Shown here in pieces: positions 17,123-24,300 of a stretch of 32,306 nt of DNA. The DNA is from Flavobacteriales bacterium UBA5081 (GTDB taxonomy: Bacteria; Bacteroidota; Bacteroidia; Flavobacteriales_E; Vicingaceae), in the NCBI GenBank assembly GCA_002415785.1, contig DIAJ01000038.1, positions 1 to 32,306 of the forward strand. Direction: 5' to 3'. Positions within the stretch are counted from its first letter, which is position 1. Every line of letters starts with the position of its first letter. A program made the position numbers and the translations under genes. A model generated the notes under the pieces. That model was not told the DNA's origin. It ran no database searches and saw only the letters and a program-made list of their open reading frames with translations.

Positions 17123-17963
17123 CCAAGTACTTTGTCGCTCTCCAAAACTCCTCGGGATTAGTGACCACCAAACTATCTACCTTATTCTCTCCATGAAGCT
17201 CGTATGAACCCTCAGGGTGAGGAGTAATAAGCTTTGCTTCGTCGGCGTAAATCAAGAATGAACGCTGCTTTCGAATATCAATTTTGCTAAAATACTCTTT
17301 ATTAAAATCGTCTTTTAAAGTTTCATTTTTACCTAAGCCTAAAAAGCCACCTTCTTTGGTAATCACATTTTGATCTCTTAGTTCTTTAAAACTTCCATAA
17401 GCATAATAGCCCACATTCATTTCATCCACTTTTTCTTTAATCTCCTTGTCTTTTATTTCATTGCTAATTTCTAAGGAATCAACTCTAAAATACAAGGATT
17501 CAATTTTCAATTCCTTGTCCGACAAAATTCTATTTAGCTCTGCAATTTGTTCGTTTTTAGCTTTTACTTCTTGATTTAAATTATTGACCAATTTTTTAAA
17601 CTCACTCAGTTCAATTCGAGCCGATTTCATGCGCTTATTCAAATTGTCAATCATCATTTCGTTTTCTCTCATCAATTCACTGATTCGCTTTACATCATCA
17701 TTAATTGCACTGCGAATATCTTCAGAACTTCCTTCAGCATTGGCTGCCTTAAGTTCTATGCCTTCTTCCTTGGCGCGAATTTGGTTTAAATTGGCTTGAA
17801 TCTCATTGAAAGCTCCGAGCATTTCATTAATTAAAGAATCTTTCTCAGAACTTTCAGCTTTTAATTCAGACTTCTCGCTTTCCAATTGTTTTACCTCTTC
17901 TTCATTACATGCAGAAAAACCTAAAGTAAGTACAATTAACGCTAATGGGAATATTGGTTTCAT
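17106..17963 (-). CDS. Coiled-coil lipoprotein, Cbp1-like family
   Basis: A lipoprotein of 285 residues. The N-terminal signal ends in a lipobox, LGFSAC, with the lipidated Cys at position 19. Residues about 21-185 are almost entirely charged heptad-like sequence, a long coiled coil (LESEKSELKAESSEKDSLI and similar), lacking prolines. A conserved globular C-terminal domain follows, with GYYAYGSFKELRDQNVITKE, then DFNKEYFSKIDIR, ITPHPEGSYEL and EEFWRATKYLVILID. From memory this pattern matches a Bacteroidota family that includes proteins named Cbp1 collagen-binding adhesin in Bacteroides. Whether this member binds anything extracellular is unknown. A -7 element lies 50 bases upstream of the ATG. 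Its 3' end overlaps that of the M20 gene. Confidence 0.82.
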   Translation of the reverse strand: MKPIFPLALIVLTLGFSACNEEEVKQLESEKSELKAESSEKDSLINEMLGAFNEIQANLNQIRAKEEGIELKAANAEGSSEDIRSAINDDVKRISELMRENEMMIDNLNKRMKSARIELSEFKKLVNNLNQEVKAKNEQIAELNRILSDKELKIESLYFRVDSLEISNEIKDKEIKEKVDEMNVGYYAYGSFKELRDQNVITKEGGFLGLGKNETLKDDFNKEYFSKIDIRKQRSFLIYADEAKLITPHPEGSYELHGENKVDSLVVTNPEEFWRATKYLVILID

Positions 17964-18013
17964 TTTAGATGGTTTTAAGGAAGAAATTTACAAAGATTTA
18001 TTGATTCTTGCTC

Positions 18014-18021
18014 CAAAGCTA
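18014..18021 (-). promoter_or_regulatory. Bacteroidota -7 promoter element (TAGCTTTG)
   Basis: On the minus strand this is TAGCTTTG, an exact TAnnTTTG match, 50 bases before the lipoprotein ATG. A TTG (plus positions 18037-18039) lies 15 bases further upstream, slightly closer than the usual -33 spacing. Confidence 0.45.
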
Positions 18022-18058
18022 TTAATTTTTACAATGCAATCGCTTTCAATTTATATAT

Positions 18059-18066
18059 TACATTTG
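18059..18066 (+). promoter_or_regulatory. Bacteroidota -7 promoter element (TACATTTG)
   Basis: TACATTTG is an exact TAnnTTTG match 17 bases before the ATG of the solute-binding protein gene, the spacing expected for a very short leader. With the minus-strand element at 18014 it forms a divergent promoter pair in a 120-base gap. Confidence 0.5.
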
Positions 18067-18083
18067 TAAGGAACCAAAAAACT

Positions 18084-18947
18084 ATGAATATGAACCTACG
18101 AACAAACTTACTGATTGTCCTGCTTTTTATAATCGCTCAATTTAACCTTAATGCCCAAAATAATAGCTGGGAAGCAGTGAAGGAAGCCAAGAGTGGAACA
18201 CTTGAAGTGCGCTATTTTGAAAATCCTCCTTTTTCTTATATGAAAGATGGTAAGCTTAGCGGTATTGAAATAGACATTCTTAATTACTTTGCTAAATGGC
18301 TGAAAGAAAACAAAGGAGTTGATTTGACTTTAAAGTTTAGCGAGCATGAAGGTTTCTCTAAAGTATATGAATCATTAGAGTCGGCACCGGTTAACAGTGT
18401 AGCAGCAGGAACAATTACGATTAATGAGGAGCGAAAAAGAGCCTTGAATTTAAGCGCACCATATTTGAGGAATGTTTCTGTTTTAATTAGTCATGGCAGT
18501 ATACCAACAGCAAGATCTGCTAAAGAGTTTAATCAATATTTTAGTGGTTATTACCCCACAACCATCAAAGGTTCTATCCATGAATCTCACTTAAAAGCAT
18601 TTTGGAAGAAATACGAGATCGATTACAATCCCGAAATTCAATACGTAGGCAGCCCTATTGCTGTAGTTAAAAAAGTAGCAGAGTCAGGTAGGTTTTACGG
18701 CTACACTGATTTAATTACCTTTTGGCGATACATTAAAGAGAACGACCAGTATGTTAAAATGCACAAGCAAGCGAATGTAGCTGATGAATTTTTTGCATTT
18801 GCTTTTCCTAAAAAGTCTGATTGGTCTTATGTTTTCAATGAATTTATGGAGTCGGGTTTTGGCTTTACTGCCACTAAAGACTACCATAAAATTCTAGAAA
18901 AGCACCTAAACTATGAGGTGATTGAATATGTAGAGATTAAGTTTTAA
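18084..18947 (+). CDS. Periplasmic solute-binding protein, family 3 (SBP_bac_3)
   Basis: An exported ligand-binding protein of 287 residues. A Sec signal peptide ends at NLNA (about residue 24) with no lipobox. The bilobed amino-acid-binding fold is indicated by VRYFENPPFSYMKDGKLSG at about 42-60 followed by EIDIL, and by AGTITINEERKRALNLSAPY at about 108-127, which matches the family's TxxxxR ligand-carboxylate motif followed by FSxPY. The second lobe has TTIKGSIHESHL and a terminal helix. No permease or ATPase gene is adjacent, so it is an orphan: it could feed a transporter encoded elsewhere or act as a sensor. The protein begins with two close ATGs (MNM); the first is taken as the start. 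It is followed by the long repeat-rich gap. Confidence 0.87.
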   Translation: MNMNLRTNLLIVLLFIIAQFNLNAQNNSWEAVKEAKSGTLEVRYFENPPFSYMKDGKLSGIEIDILNYFAKWLKENKGVDLTLKFSEHEGFSKVYESLESAPVNSVAAGTITINEERKRALNLSAPYLRNVSVLISHGSIPTARSAKEFNQYFSGYYPTTIKGSIHESHLKAFWKKYEIDYNPEIQYVGSPIAVVKKVAESGRFYGYTDLITFWRYIKENDQYVKMHKQANVADEFFAFAFPKKSDWSYVFNEFMESGFGFTATKDYHKILEKHLNYEVIEYVEIKF

Positions 18948-19197
18948 GAAAAGGGAATTAAGAGTTAAGAATTAACAATTAAGAGTTTTTTAGTTAAGAA
19001 TAATTTCAAATCGCAAGTTTCAAATGTCAAATGTTTTTGAAATGAGAAGAGAATAGATTATTAGTAATTCAGGAACCCTTTGAGTCCTTTTAGAGAACCT
19101 TAATGGTTAAAAACAGCTCATGACTTTAAACTTCAAGTACTTTTAACTTTTTCCTTCATCCTTAAACTTTTATCCTTCATCCAATTAACTTCTCTCC

Positions 19198-19250
19198 TCT
19201 AATAGCGAAGCGGTCTAACTTCTTTCTTCTAACAGAAAAGCGCTTGTGAC
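19198..19250 (+). repeat. 30-base repeat family, first cluster
   Basis: One full 30-base unit at 19198-19227 begins TCTAATAGCGAAGCGGTC and ends CTTCTTTCT. A degenerate second unit follows directly at 19228 (TCTAACAGAAAAGCG), then diverges. The full unit matches the unit at 19627-19656 at 29 of 30 positions, 429 bases away. The core GCGAAGC is a sequence known to form an unusually stable mini-hairpin in single-stranded DNA. Confidence 0.75.
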
Positions 19251-19341
19251 TAAAACTTAATGATATCCTTAAACCCTTCATGTACTTAATGTTTTATAGC
19301 CGCGAATTTAATCTGCGAAAATCAGCCAAATCCGTGTCATC

Positions 19342-19356
19342 CCTGCTTGCAGCAGG
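19342..19356. repeat. Short GC-rich hairpin (CCTGCT/AGCAGG)
   Basis: CCTGCT at 19342-19347 pairs with AGCAGG at 19351-19356 around the loop TGC. A second partial copy of the right arm (GCAGG) follows at 19356-19360. It is one of several compact inverted repeats in the gene-free stretch. No T tract follows, so it is not a terminator. Role unknown. Confidence 0.55.
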
Positions 19357-19381
19357 CAGGAGTGTTCTATTCTATAACCAC

Positions 19382-19405
19382 TTTTGTCACCATTTTGGTG
19401 CAAAA
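19382..19405. repeat. Hairpin (TTTTG-CACCA / TGGTG-CAAAA)
   Basis: A 10-base-pair stem made of TTTTG plus CACCA on the left (one bulged T at 19387) and TGGTG plus CAAAA on the right encloses a TTT loop. It is not followed by a T run. It belongs to the hairpin cluster of the gene-free region. Confidence 0.55.
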
Positions 19406-19438
19406 TGCCGCCAAAAGTTACATTGTTTTTTATTCTTT

Positions 19439-19483
19439 CCCGGCACTAAAGTACCGGGCTTTTATATTTCGCCCTTTCAGGGC
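19439..19483. repeat. Paired hairpins CCCGG/CCGGG and GCCCT/AGGGC
   Basis: CCCGG at 19439-19443 pairs with CCGGG at 19454-19458. GCCCT at 19471-19475 pairs with AGGGC at 19479-19483 around a TTC loop. The two are 12 bases apart. I recall similar CGCCCTTTCAGGGC phrases as recurring intergenic sequence in Bacteroidota, which would make this an interspersed repeat; I could not verify this. Confidence 0.55.
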
Positions 19484-19626
19484 TTCGGAAAATATGAAAC
19501 ATGAAAGTAGAAACCTTGAAACTTTCTCGATGAGGCGAAAATAGGTTCTTACTTCGCAGGCTTATGTGGTGAAAAATAACTTTCTACTTCAAACTTTAGG
19601 CACTTTCAACTCTCTTACTTCTTGAC

Positions 19627-19698
19627 TCTAACAGCGAAGCGGTCTAACTTCTTTCTTCTATCAGCGTAGCGGTCTTGATTCTATCTTCTAATCAAAAA
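19627..19698 (+). repeat. 30-base repeat family, second cluster (two tandem units plus remnant)
   Basis: Two adjacent 30-base units at 19627-19656 and 19657-19686 share the frame TCTAaCAGCGaAGCGGTC and a pyrimidine-rich tail. A third unit starts at 19687 (TCTAATC) and runs into the terminator. The first has core GCGAAGC and the second GCGTAGC, so the only core change is in the centre of the potential GNA loop. Two or three units of unequal sequence and no spacers exclude a CRISPR array. Confidence 0.75.
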
Positions 19699-19706
19699 AA
19701 ACGCAC

Positions 19707-19740
19707 AAAAAAAAGGAGCGAAATTTTTCGCTCCTTTTTT
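19707..19740. terminator. Bidirectional intrinsic terminator downstream of tonB
   Basis: GGAGCGAAA at 19715-19723 pairs exactly with TTTCGCTCC at 19726-19734 around a two-base TT loop. Eight A precede it (19707-19714) and six T follow (19735-19740), so U tracts lie on both sides. On the minus strand it begins 18 bases past the tonB stop and should end the long maeB-to-tonB transcript. Confidence 0.9.
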
Positions 19741-19758
19741 GTATGATAAAAATTGATT

Positions 19759-20472
19759 TTATCTCAAATTAAATCTCACAGGTGCATTATATTGTACACG
19801 TACTGCTTGACCTCTTTGCTTACCGGGTTTCATTTTGGGAAGAGTTTTCACTACTCTGAGAGCTTCTTCATCAAGTGACTTACCTCCTGCTACACCTCTA
19901 AGCACTTCAGCATCTCTTACTTCTCCGTTTTCATCTACAACGAATCGAATATAAACAGTACCACTAATTCCGGCATCTTTTGCCATTGGTGGATACTTAA
20001 TATTGGATGCTAAATAAGCAAAGATTTTTCCCTGAGAACATTGATCTCTTTCGGCAGCACTTCCTGCATCTTCACAACCGGGGAAAACCGGCATATCTTC
20101 AACTACAGAAAAGACTTCAGGCTCTTCGATTACCTCTTCCGGTTCTTCGAAAATTTCAGTTTCCATATCCGCCTCTACATCTTCAATTTCTACCTCGTTT
20201 TCAATCTCCTTATCATCTTCCACAATTTCTAAAATTTCTTGTGGCGGCGGCGGAGGTGGTGGAGGTGGTGGAGGTGGTTTTTGCTGAGTAATAGGAATAA
20301 TTTCCTCTTCCAAATCATCTACTTTTAACTCACCCAAAGAAGCCGGTCCTTTTTCGTAAGTTTTCCACTCAAAAGCCACCAAAACAACGGCTAATACAAG
20401 CACCAAACCAACGAGAAAGAAAAGACCACGCTTATTCTCTAAGTCAGCTTTTGGATTTTTCTTTGTCTCCAT
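19759..20472 (-). CDS. tonB: Energy transducer TonB family protein
   Basis: An inner-membrane protein of 237 residues that couples the proton-motive force to TonB-dependent outer-membrane receptors. A short cytoplasmic tail is followed by one membrane helix at about 17-34 (LFFLVGLVLVLAVVLVAF). A run of 12 prolines lies at 66-77, encoded by a GC-rich trinucleotide tract at about 20241-20277, then a strongly acidic periplasmic stretch (80-126). The C-terminal TonB domain starts after VFPGCE and contains NIKYPPMAKDAGISG, then VRFV-type beta strands and LPKMKPGKQRGQAVRV, ending NAPVRFNLR. Cys133 and Cys145 flank the domain entrance, as in many Bacteroidota TonBs. It is the last gene of the sprA run, 76 bases after the VanZ-like gene, and is followed by a strong terminator. 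ExbB and ExbD are not nearby. Confidence 0.93.
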   Translation of the reverse strand: METKKNPKADLENKRGLFFLVGLVLVLAVVLVAFEWKTYEKGPASLGELKVDDLEEEIIPITQQKPPPPPPPPPPPPQEILEIVEDDKEIENEVEIEDVEADMETEIFEEPEEVIEEPEVFSVVEDMPVFPGCEDAGSAAERDQCSQGKIFAYLASNIKYPPMAKDAGISGTVYIRFVVDENGEVRDAEVLRGVAGGKSLDEEALRVVKTLPKMKPGKQRGQAVRVQYNAPVRFNLR

Positions 20473-20548
20473 AAAAGTTTAATTATTTTCAAACAGCTAA
20501 AGTAATAAATTTTACGCTACTCTTTTATTTATCAACTTAACGTAAATG

Positions 20549-20920
20549 TTAAGATTTTATTCTTTTTTTCAAAAAGAAATATGCAACAAAAATGCCAAGA
20601 ACATTTGCCATAAAATCGAACGCATCTCCAAAACGATTACTAACCCAAAAATGTTGTATCAATTCTGTAAAAGCAGAAAAGACTATTGCCAAAATCACTC
20701 CAATAGAAAATGCATTCATCTGTCCTTTTAATGGAATGGTTAAAAAGAACACCAAAAGTGCATACATTCCGAAATGCGCCAACTTATCAAATGCAGAAAA
20801 GTCGGGCAGCTTTACATTGTCTAACGGACTAAAACTTAAAAAGCAAATGGCAATAATCCATACAATTAAAGGCAGCCAGCTGATTAACTTTTGCTTAGGC
20901 AATTTCTTCTTTGTAGGCAT
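20549..20920 (-). CDS. VanZ-like family membrane protein
   Basis: A small membrane protein of 123 residues with four predicted helices and a basic N-terminus (MPTKKKLPKQKL). VanZ-like features are the first helix ending in SFSPLDN, then FDKLAHFGMYALL, and TELIQHFWVSNRFGDAFDFMANVLG, whose Glu/Arg/Asp pattern is typical of the family. The biochemical function of these proteins is not established; the name comes from a teicoplanin-resistance protein. The ATG at 20920 lies inside the last codons of gcvH, overlapping by 26 bases. A TTG extension to 20959 would add a poor N-terminus and is rejected. The overlap indicates translational coupling to gcvH. Confidence 0.87.
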   Translation of the reverse strand: MPTKKKLPKQKLISWLPLIVWIIAICFLSFSPLDNVKLPDFSAFDKLAHFGMYALLVFFLTIPLKGQMNAFSIGVILAIVFSAFTELIQHFWVSNRFGDAFDFMANVLGIFVAYFFLKKRIKS

Positions 20921-21272
20921 CCGCTGAAAGCAAATTTTCAACAGCAGAAGAATCTTCAATTTTCACTTTAATCAACCACCCTTTACCATAAGGATCGTCG
21001 TTTACAGCTTCCGGCTCAGACTCTATTGTTTCGTTTACTTCAATTACTTCGCCTTTGATAGGCATAAACAAATCAGAAACGGTTTTTACTGCCTCAACTG
21101 TTCCAAAAACCTCACCTTCATCCAAGGAATCGCCTTCGGTTTCAATTTCAACATAAACAATATCACCTAACTCACTTTGAGCAAAATCAGTAATACCAAT
21201 AGTGGCTACATCGCCTTCAACCTTTACCCATTCGTGGTCTTTTGTATACTTCAACTCTGAAGGAACATTCAT
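20895..21272 (-). CDS. gcvH: Glycine cleavage system H protein
   Basis: The lipoyl carrier of the glycine cleavage system, shuttling the aminomethyl group from GcvP to GcvT. It has 125 residues, the usual length. The lipoylated lysine is K63 in GTVEAVKTVSDLFMP. The N-terminal KYTKDHEWV, then IGITDFAQSELGDIVYVE, and the C-terminal NDDPYGKGWLIKVKIED are all family signatures. It sits between sprA (44 bases upstream) and the VanZ-like gene (26-base overlap) rather than beside gcvP or gcvT, so its expression is probably tied to the secretion-gene transcript. Confidence 0.97.
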   Translation of the reverse strand: MNVPSELKYTKDHEWVKVEGDVATIGITDFAQSELGDIVYVEIETEGDSLDEGEVFGTVEAVKTVSDLFMPIKGEVIEVNETIESEPEAVNDDPYGKGWLIKVKIEDSSAVENLLSADAYKEEIA

Positions 21273-21316
21273 CTTTTCTAGAATTTTAATTTGCCGTAAA
21301 ATTAGTACTTCGCCTT

Positions 21317-24300
21317 TTATTGTGAAAGCGTAAAGCGTAAACTTATTCCCGCATTTGTGTTTGCCGTTGGGAAAGTTGTTGAAATCAGTGGAGTATTCGC
21401 TACACGATCGTAAAATAATCTCAAATTAAGTCGGTTACTAAAGCGATAATCTGCCGTAAACTTAATGGAGAAAATTCGTTGACCCGCCGTCAATTCATTC
21501 CTGTTCTCCACAATTCTTCGAATCACAGTTCGGTTATCTCTCATACTGATATCTGCTCTTAAATCTAAGTCGCTGGCTCTTTCTACTTTCCCCACTTTAA
21601 AGGGTAATTTTAAGTTTTGCACTCTATACCCCAGACCAATAATGTATTCCTTTCCTTTTACCTCAGTGATCTGATTATTGTTAAAGCTCAAAGAAAGATT
21701 TCGGTCTTGTCTCATTTCTAAACGAGTAATTAAACTATTGTTCCATGTCATGTCCACATTGATCAACGGACTAAAAGACTCCACAATACTGGCGGTTGTC
21801 AACTGGCGGTCGGTAATAAAGTTCTCATTTTGATCTTTAACAATTGGATCTCCATTGAGCGTTTCATAATTTGGGTTTCGCGTATAAGAACCTACGCTAA
21901 ATGTTGAGCGATAACGATGGTTTAAAGTAATGCTCTTGAAGTAGCGTTTAAAGAAAGGTATTTTTGACAAACCATCATAGGTTACATTCCAGTTGGGCAT
22001 GGGCAATATTTTGGTGAAATCACCAATGGTAACATCGTTTGGATCAGTATCTGAATAAGCCGAGAGGAAAGAGTAAAGCAAAACTTCTTGAGACGTGCTA
22101 CCATAACCTTCTGCAAACTCTCCTCGAGTAACGGAATTGATGTTTCGCTCACCTAAACGTTGAGAAATAATCGAGCGGTTTTCACGCATCTTCTGAAAAA
22201 CAGGATTGTCGAAGGTTTGGTCGTCATCATCAATAAATGAAGTATTAAAGCTCAAGAAAGAAACACTATAGCTTCCGCTTACAATTGGCGGAGCATCTAA
22301 ATTGTATTTAGGGACTTCTAAACTATCATCCCAAAAGAAATAGCGCGAAACATTTTGGGTTTCATTCTGACTGGCTTCTAATTGTATCCTCAATCCATCG
22401 ATGGGGCGAATGGTTGCCCGGATGTTTAACTGCTTGCTGTAGGTTTTATTAAAATCACCACTGACAAAGATGTCTTCGATCAACCAGCCTTCTTCTAATG
22501 CCCTGTATAAATAATCGTCTTCCGGTTCTTGGAAACCCGCCACAAATCCCCATCCGGGAGCTTTCCAATCGTTTGACATCCCCACTAAATTAGGCGTTTT
22601 TCCAAAGTTTGGAAGTACTGTTCCTTGTGTTTCATTGTAGTTTAAGGAAACACTCTTTAAGCTCATAATTGCCCAGATGGCATTATCCATTAAGTAGCGC
22701 TGCAAAATAAACTTCTTGGTCATTAAGGAGTCTTCCTCTTCTTCAGCTAACTCTTCTTTTGGTTTTTGCTCTCCATTATTTGCTTTCTTAGGTTGCGCTT
22801 CCTCTTGCTTTTCTTCTCCTTCGCCCTCTCCTTCTTTTTTGGCTTTTCGTTCTTCCTTCTTGCGCTTTTTCTCTTCCTCTTTTCTCTTTTCTTCTGCTAA
22901 CTCCTCAGGTGTTTTATAGTTGTATCGATTATCAATTTGAGGATTTTTTAAATCTTTTACATATTGAAACTTATTGTACAACACATCCATGTTCATGGTA
23001 AGCTGACCTCCCTTAGTTTGAGAGTTACGAATATTACTTCCCAAATTTTGGTCGAGTTGTGGGTTACCAACTAAATCCCAAGCATAAGTGGCAGCATAAC
23101 GTGCACTACCATTCATAAAATCTAATCCGGGAAGTTTTGAGAACGGAATACTATAATTTAAATCAAAATTGTGATTGTAGTTCGTATTGTCGCCAAAGCG
23201 TTGAACATTTTGCCATACTTCTCGCTTAAAGCGATCGTAGCTTTCTTCATCATCGCGATCCACTTTGCCATCTGGCTCAGAAATCAAGGCTCGATTTGAG
23301 GCATTGAAATTAAAAGTTAAGGACTCTGTAAAGTTGTGTCGAATCGTATAAATTCTCGCCCAGTCAAATGACTTTTGATAAAATGGCGGCGACTCAAAAA
23401 CAAAAGAGGAAGCAGAAGATGTAGTAATGTTTCTCGCCTGACGTTCATGATAGGAGCGGTCGAATTGATTTTGAATGCTGATTTGACTCGGCATCAAATT
23501 GAAATTAAAGTCCTGTATAAACTTAAAGGCTTGATTTTTCTTAAAAAATTCAACTTCTTTAAAAGGTTCAATGCTGTTTTTCTTACCACTAAAGCTGTAA
23601 TTAATAGCCCCTCTATACGTTTTTAATCGATCAAACTTAGTTGTGATGTTTCGATTAAACACCTCGGAATAAGCATAAGTAAAAGCAAAATTTTCTACAT
23701 CGTAGAAATTACTTTTCTTTTTATTGGGTCCGGGTAGCTTTCGTACATTGGTAAAGTTAACACTTCGCCTACGCGTATAATCATCGGTGATTTTACGAAT
23801 CGAATCTTTATAGTCAGAAGTAAATTCATCGGAATTTAAAAACTCATTCAACTTCACATCCGGATCAAGCGGATTAAACTCCGGTCTTACCACACTTTCT
23901 GAAATGGAGTAATACATGGGAATACTCACATTGGCTTCGTCGGGCAAAAATTTAGCTAAATCTAAACTTGCTGATAAGTCATATTGTTGACGAGTTTCCC
24001 TTTGTCGCTCATTTAGTTTTTGCTCTAAACTTCCCCAACCGGGAGTACTCATGCTACCGGAAAGATTCACCGTACCTAAATCGGCTACTTGAGCTGTCAT
24101 TCGGGCTTGAGCTGCCCAACCTCCTTTATTGTTAAAGTCAGAAAGACGTAGTTCGTTCGCCCAAACTTTAGCACATTTTGCCAGTCCGTCATCATTTGGA
24201 TTTCCCGGGCCTCCTCTTCGGTTTCGCACCCCAATCATAATCACCTGCACTTCTGCCAAGTTTGGATTACCCTTAATTCGGATTAAATTTTTACCATCGG

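Larger units (their letters stand above)
18948..19706. other. Long gene-free patchwork of short direct repeats and hairpins
   Basis: About 760 bases with no convincing gene; the two small frames inside (near 19280-19544) show no start context, no hydrophobic pattern and no family resemblance. The first part repeats AAGAGTT and AGTTAAGAA phrases (18959-19000). Two near-identical 17-18-base copies beginning AACTTTT and ending TCCTTCATCC lie at 19145-19161 and 19165-19182. Pyrimidine-rich phrases of the type CTAACTTCTTTCT recur to 19686. The middle (19300-19490) is richer in G+C and holds several hairpins. From memory, phrases like AATCTGCGAAAATCAG (19309 onward) recur in intergenic DNA of many Bacteroidota. 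The region looks like accumulated interspersed repeats rather than a decayed gene. Confidence 0.7.

Noticed and set aside
19280..19544. Two small overlapping plus-strand open frames of 65-74 codons in the gene-free stretch
   Set aside because: They cross the hairpins and repeats, have no family resemblance, signal peptide or membrane pattern, and lie in DNA whose composition is explained by repeats.
19198..19698. CRISPR array suggested by 30-base repeats
   Set aside because: Units are directly adjacent or 429 bases apart, without regular spacers, and no cas genes are present.
20241..20277. GGT/GGC trinucleotide tract as a phase-variable repeat
   Set aside because: It encodes the proline run of TonB in units of three, so slippage would change length without breaking the frame; proline-rich regions are normal in TonB.
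22716..22919. Plus-strand Ser/Phe-rich open frame antisense to sprA
   Set aside because: It is the complement of the Glu/Lys-rich tract in SprA, whose GAA/AAG codons read as TTC/CTT on the other strand.
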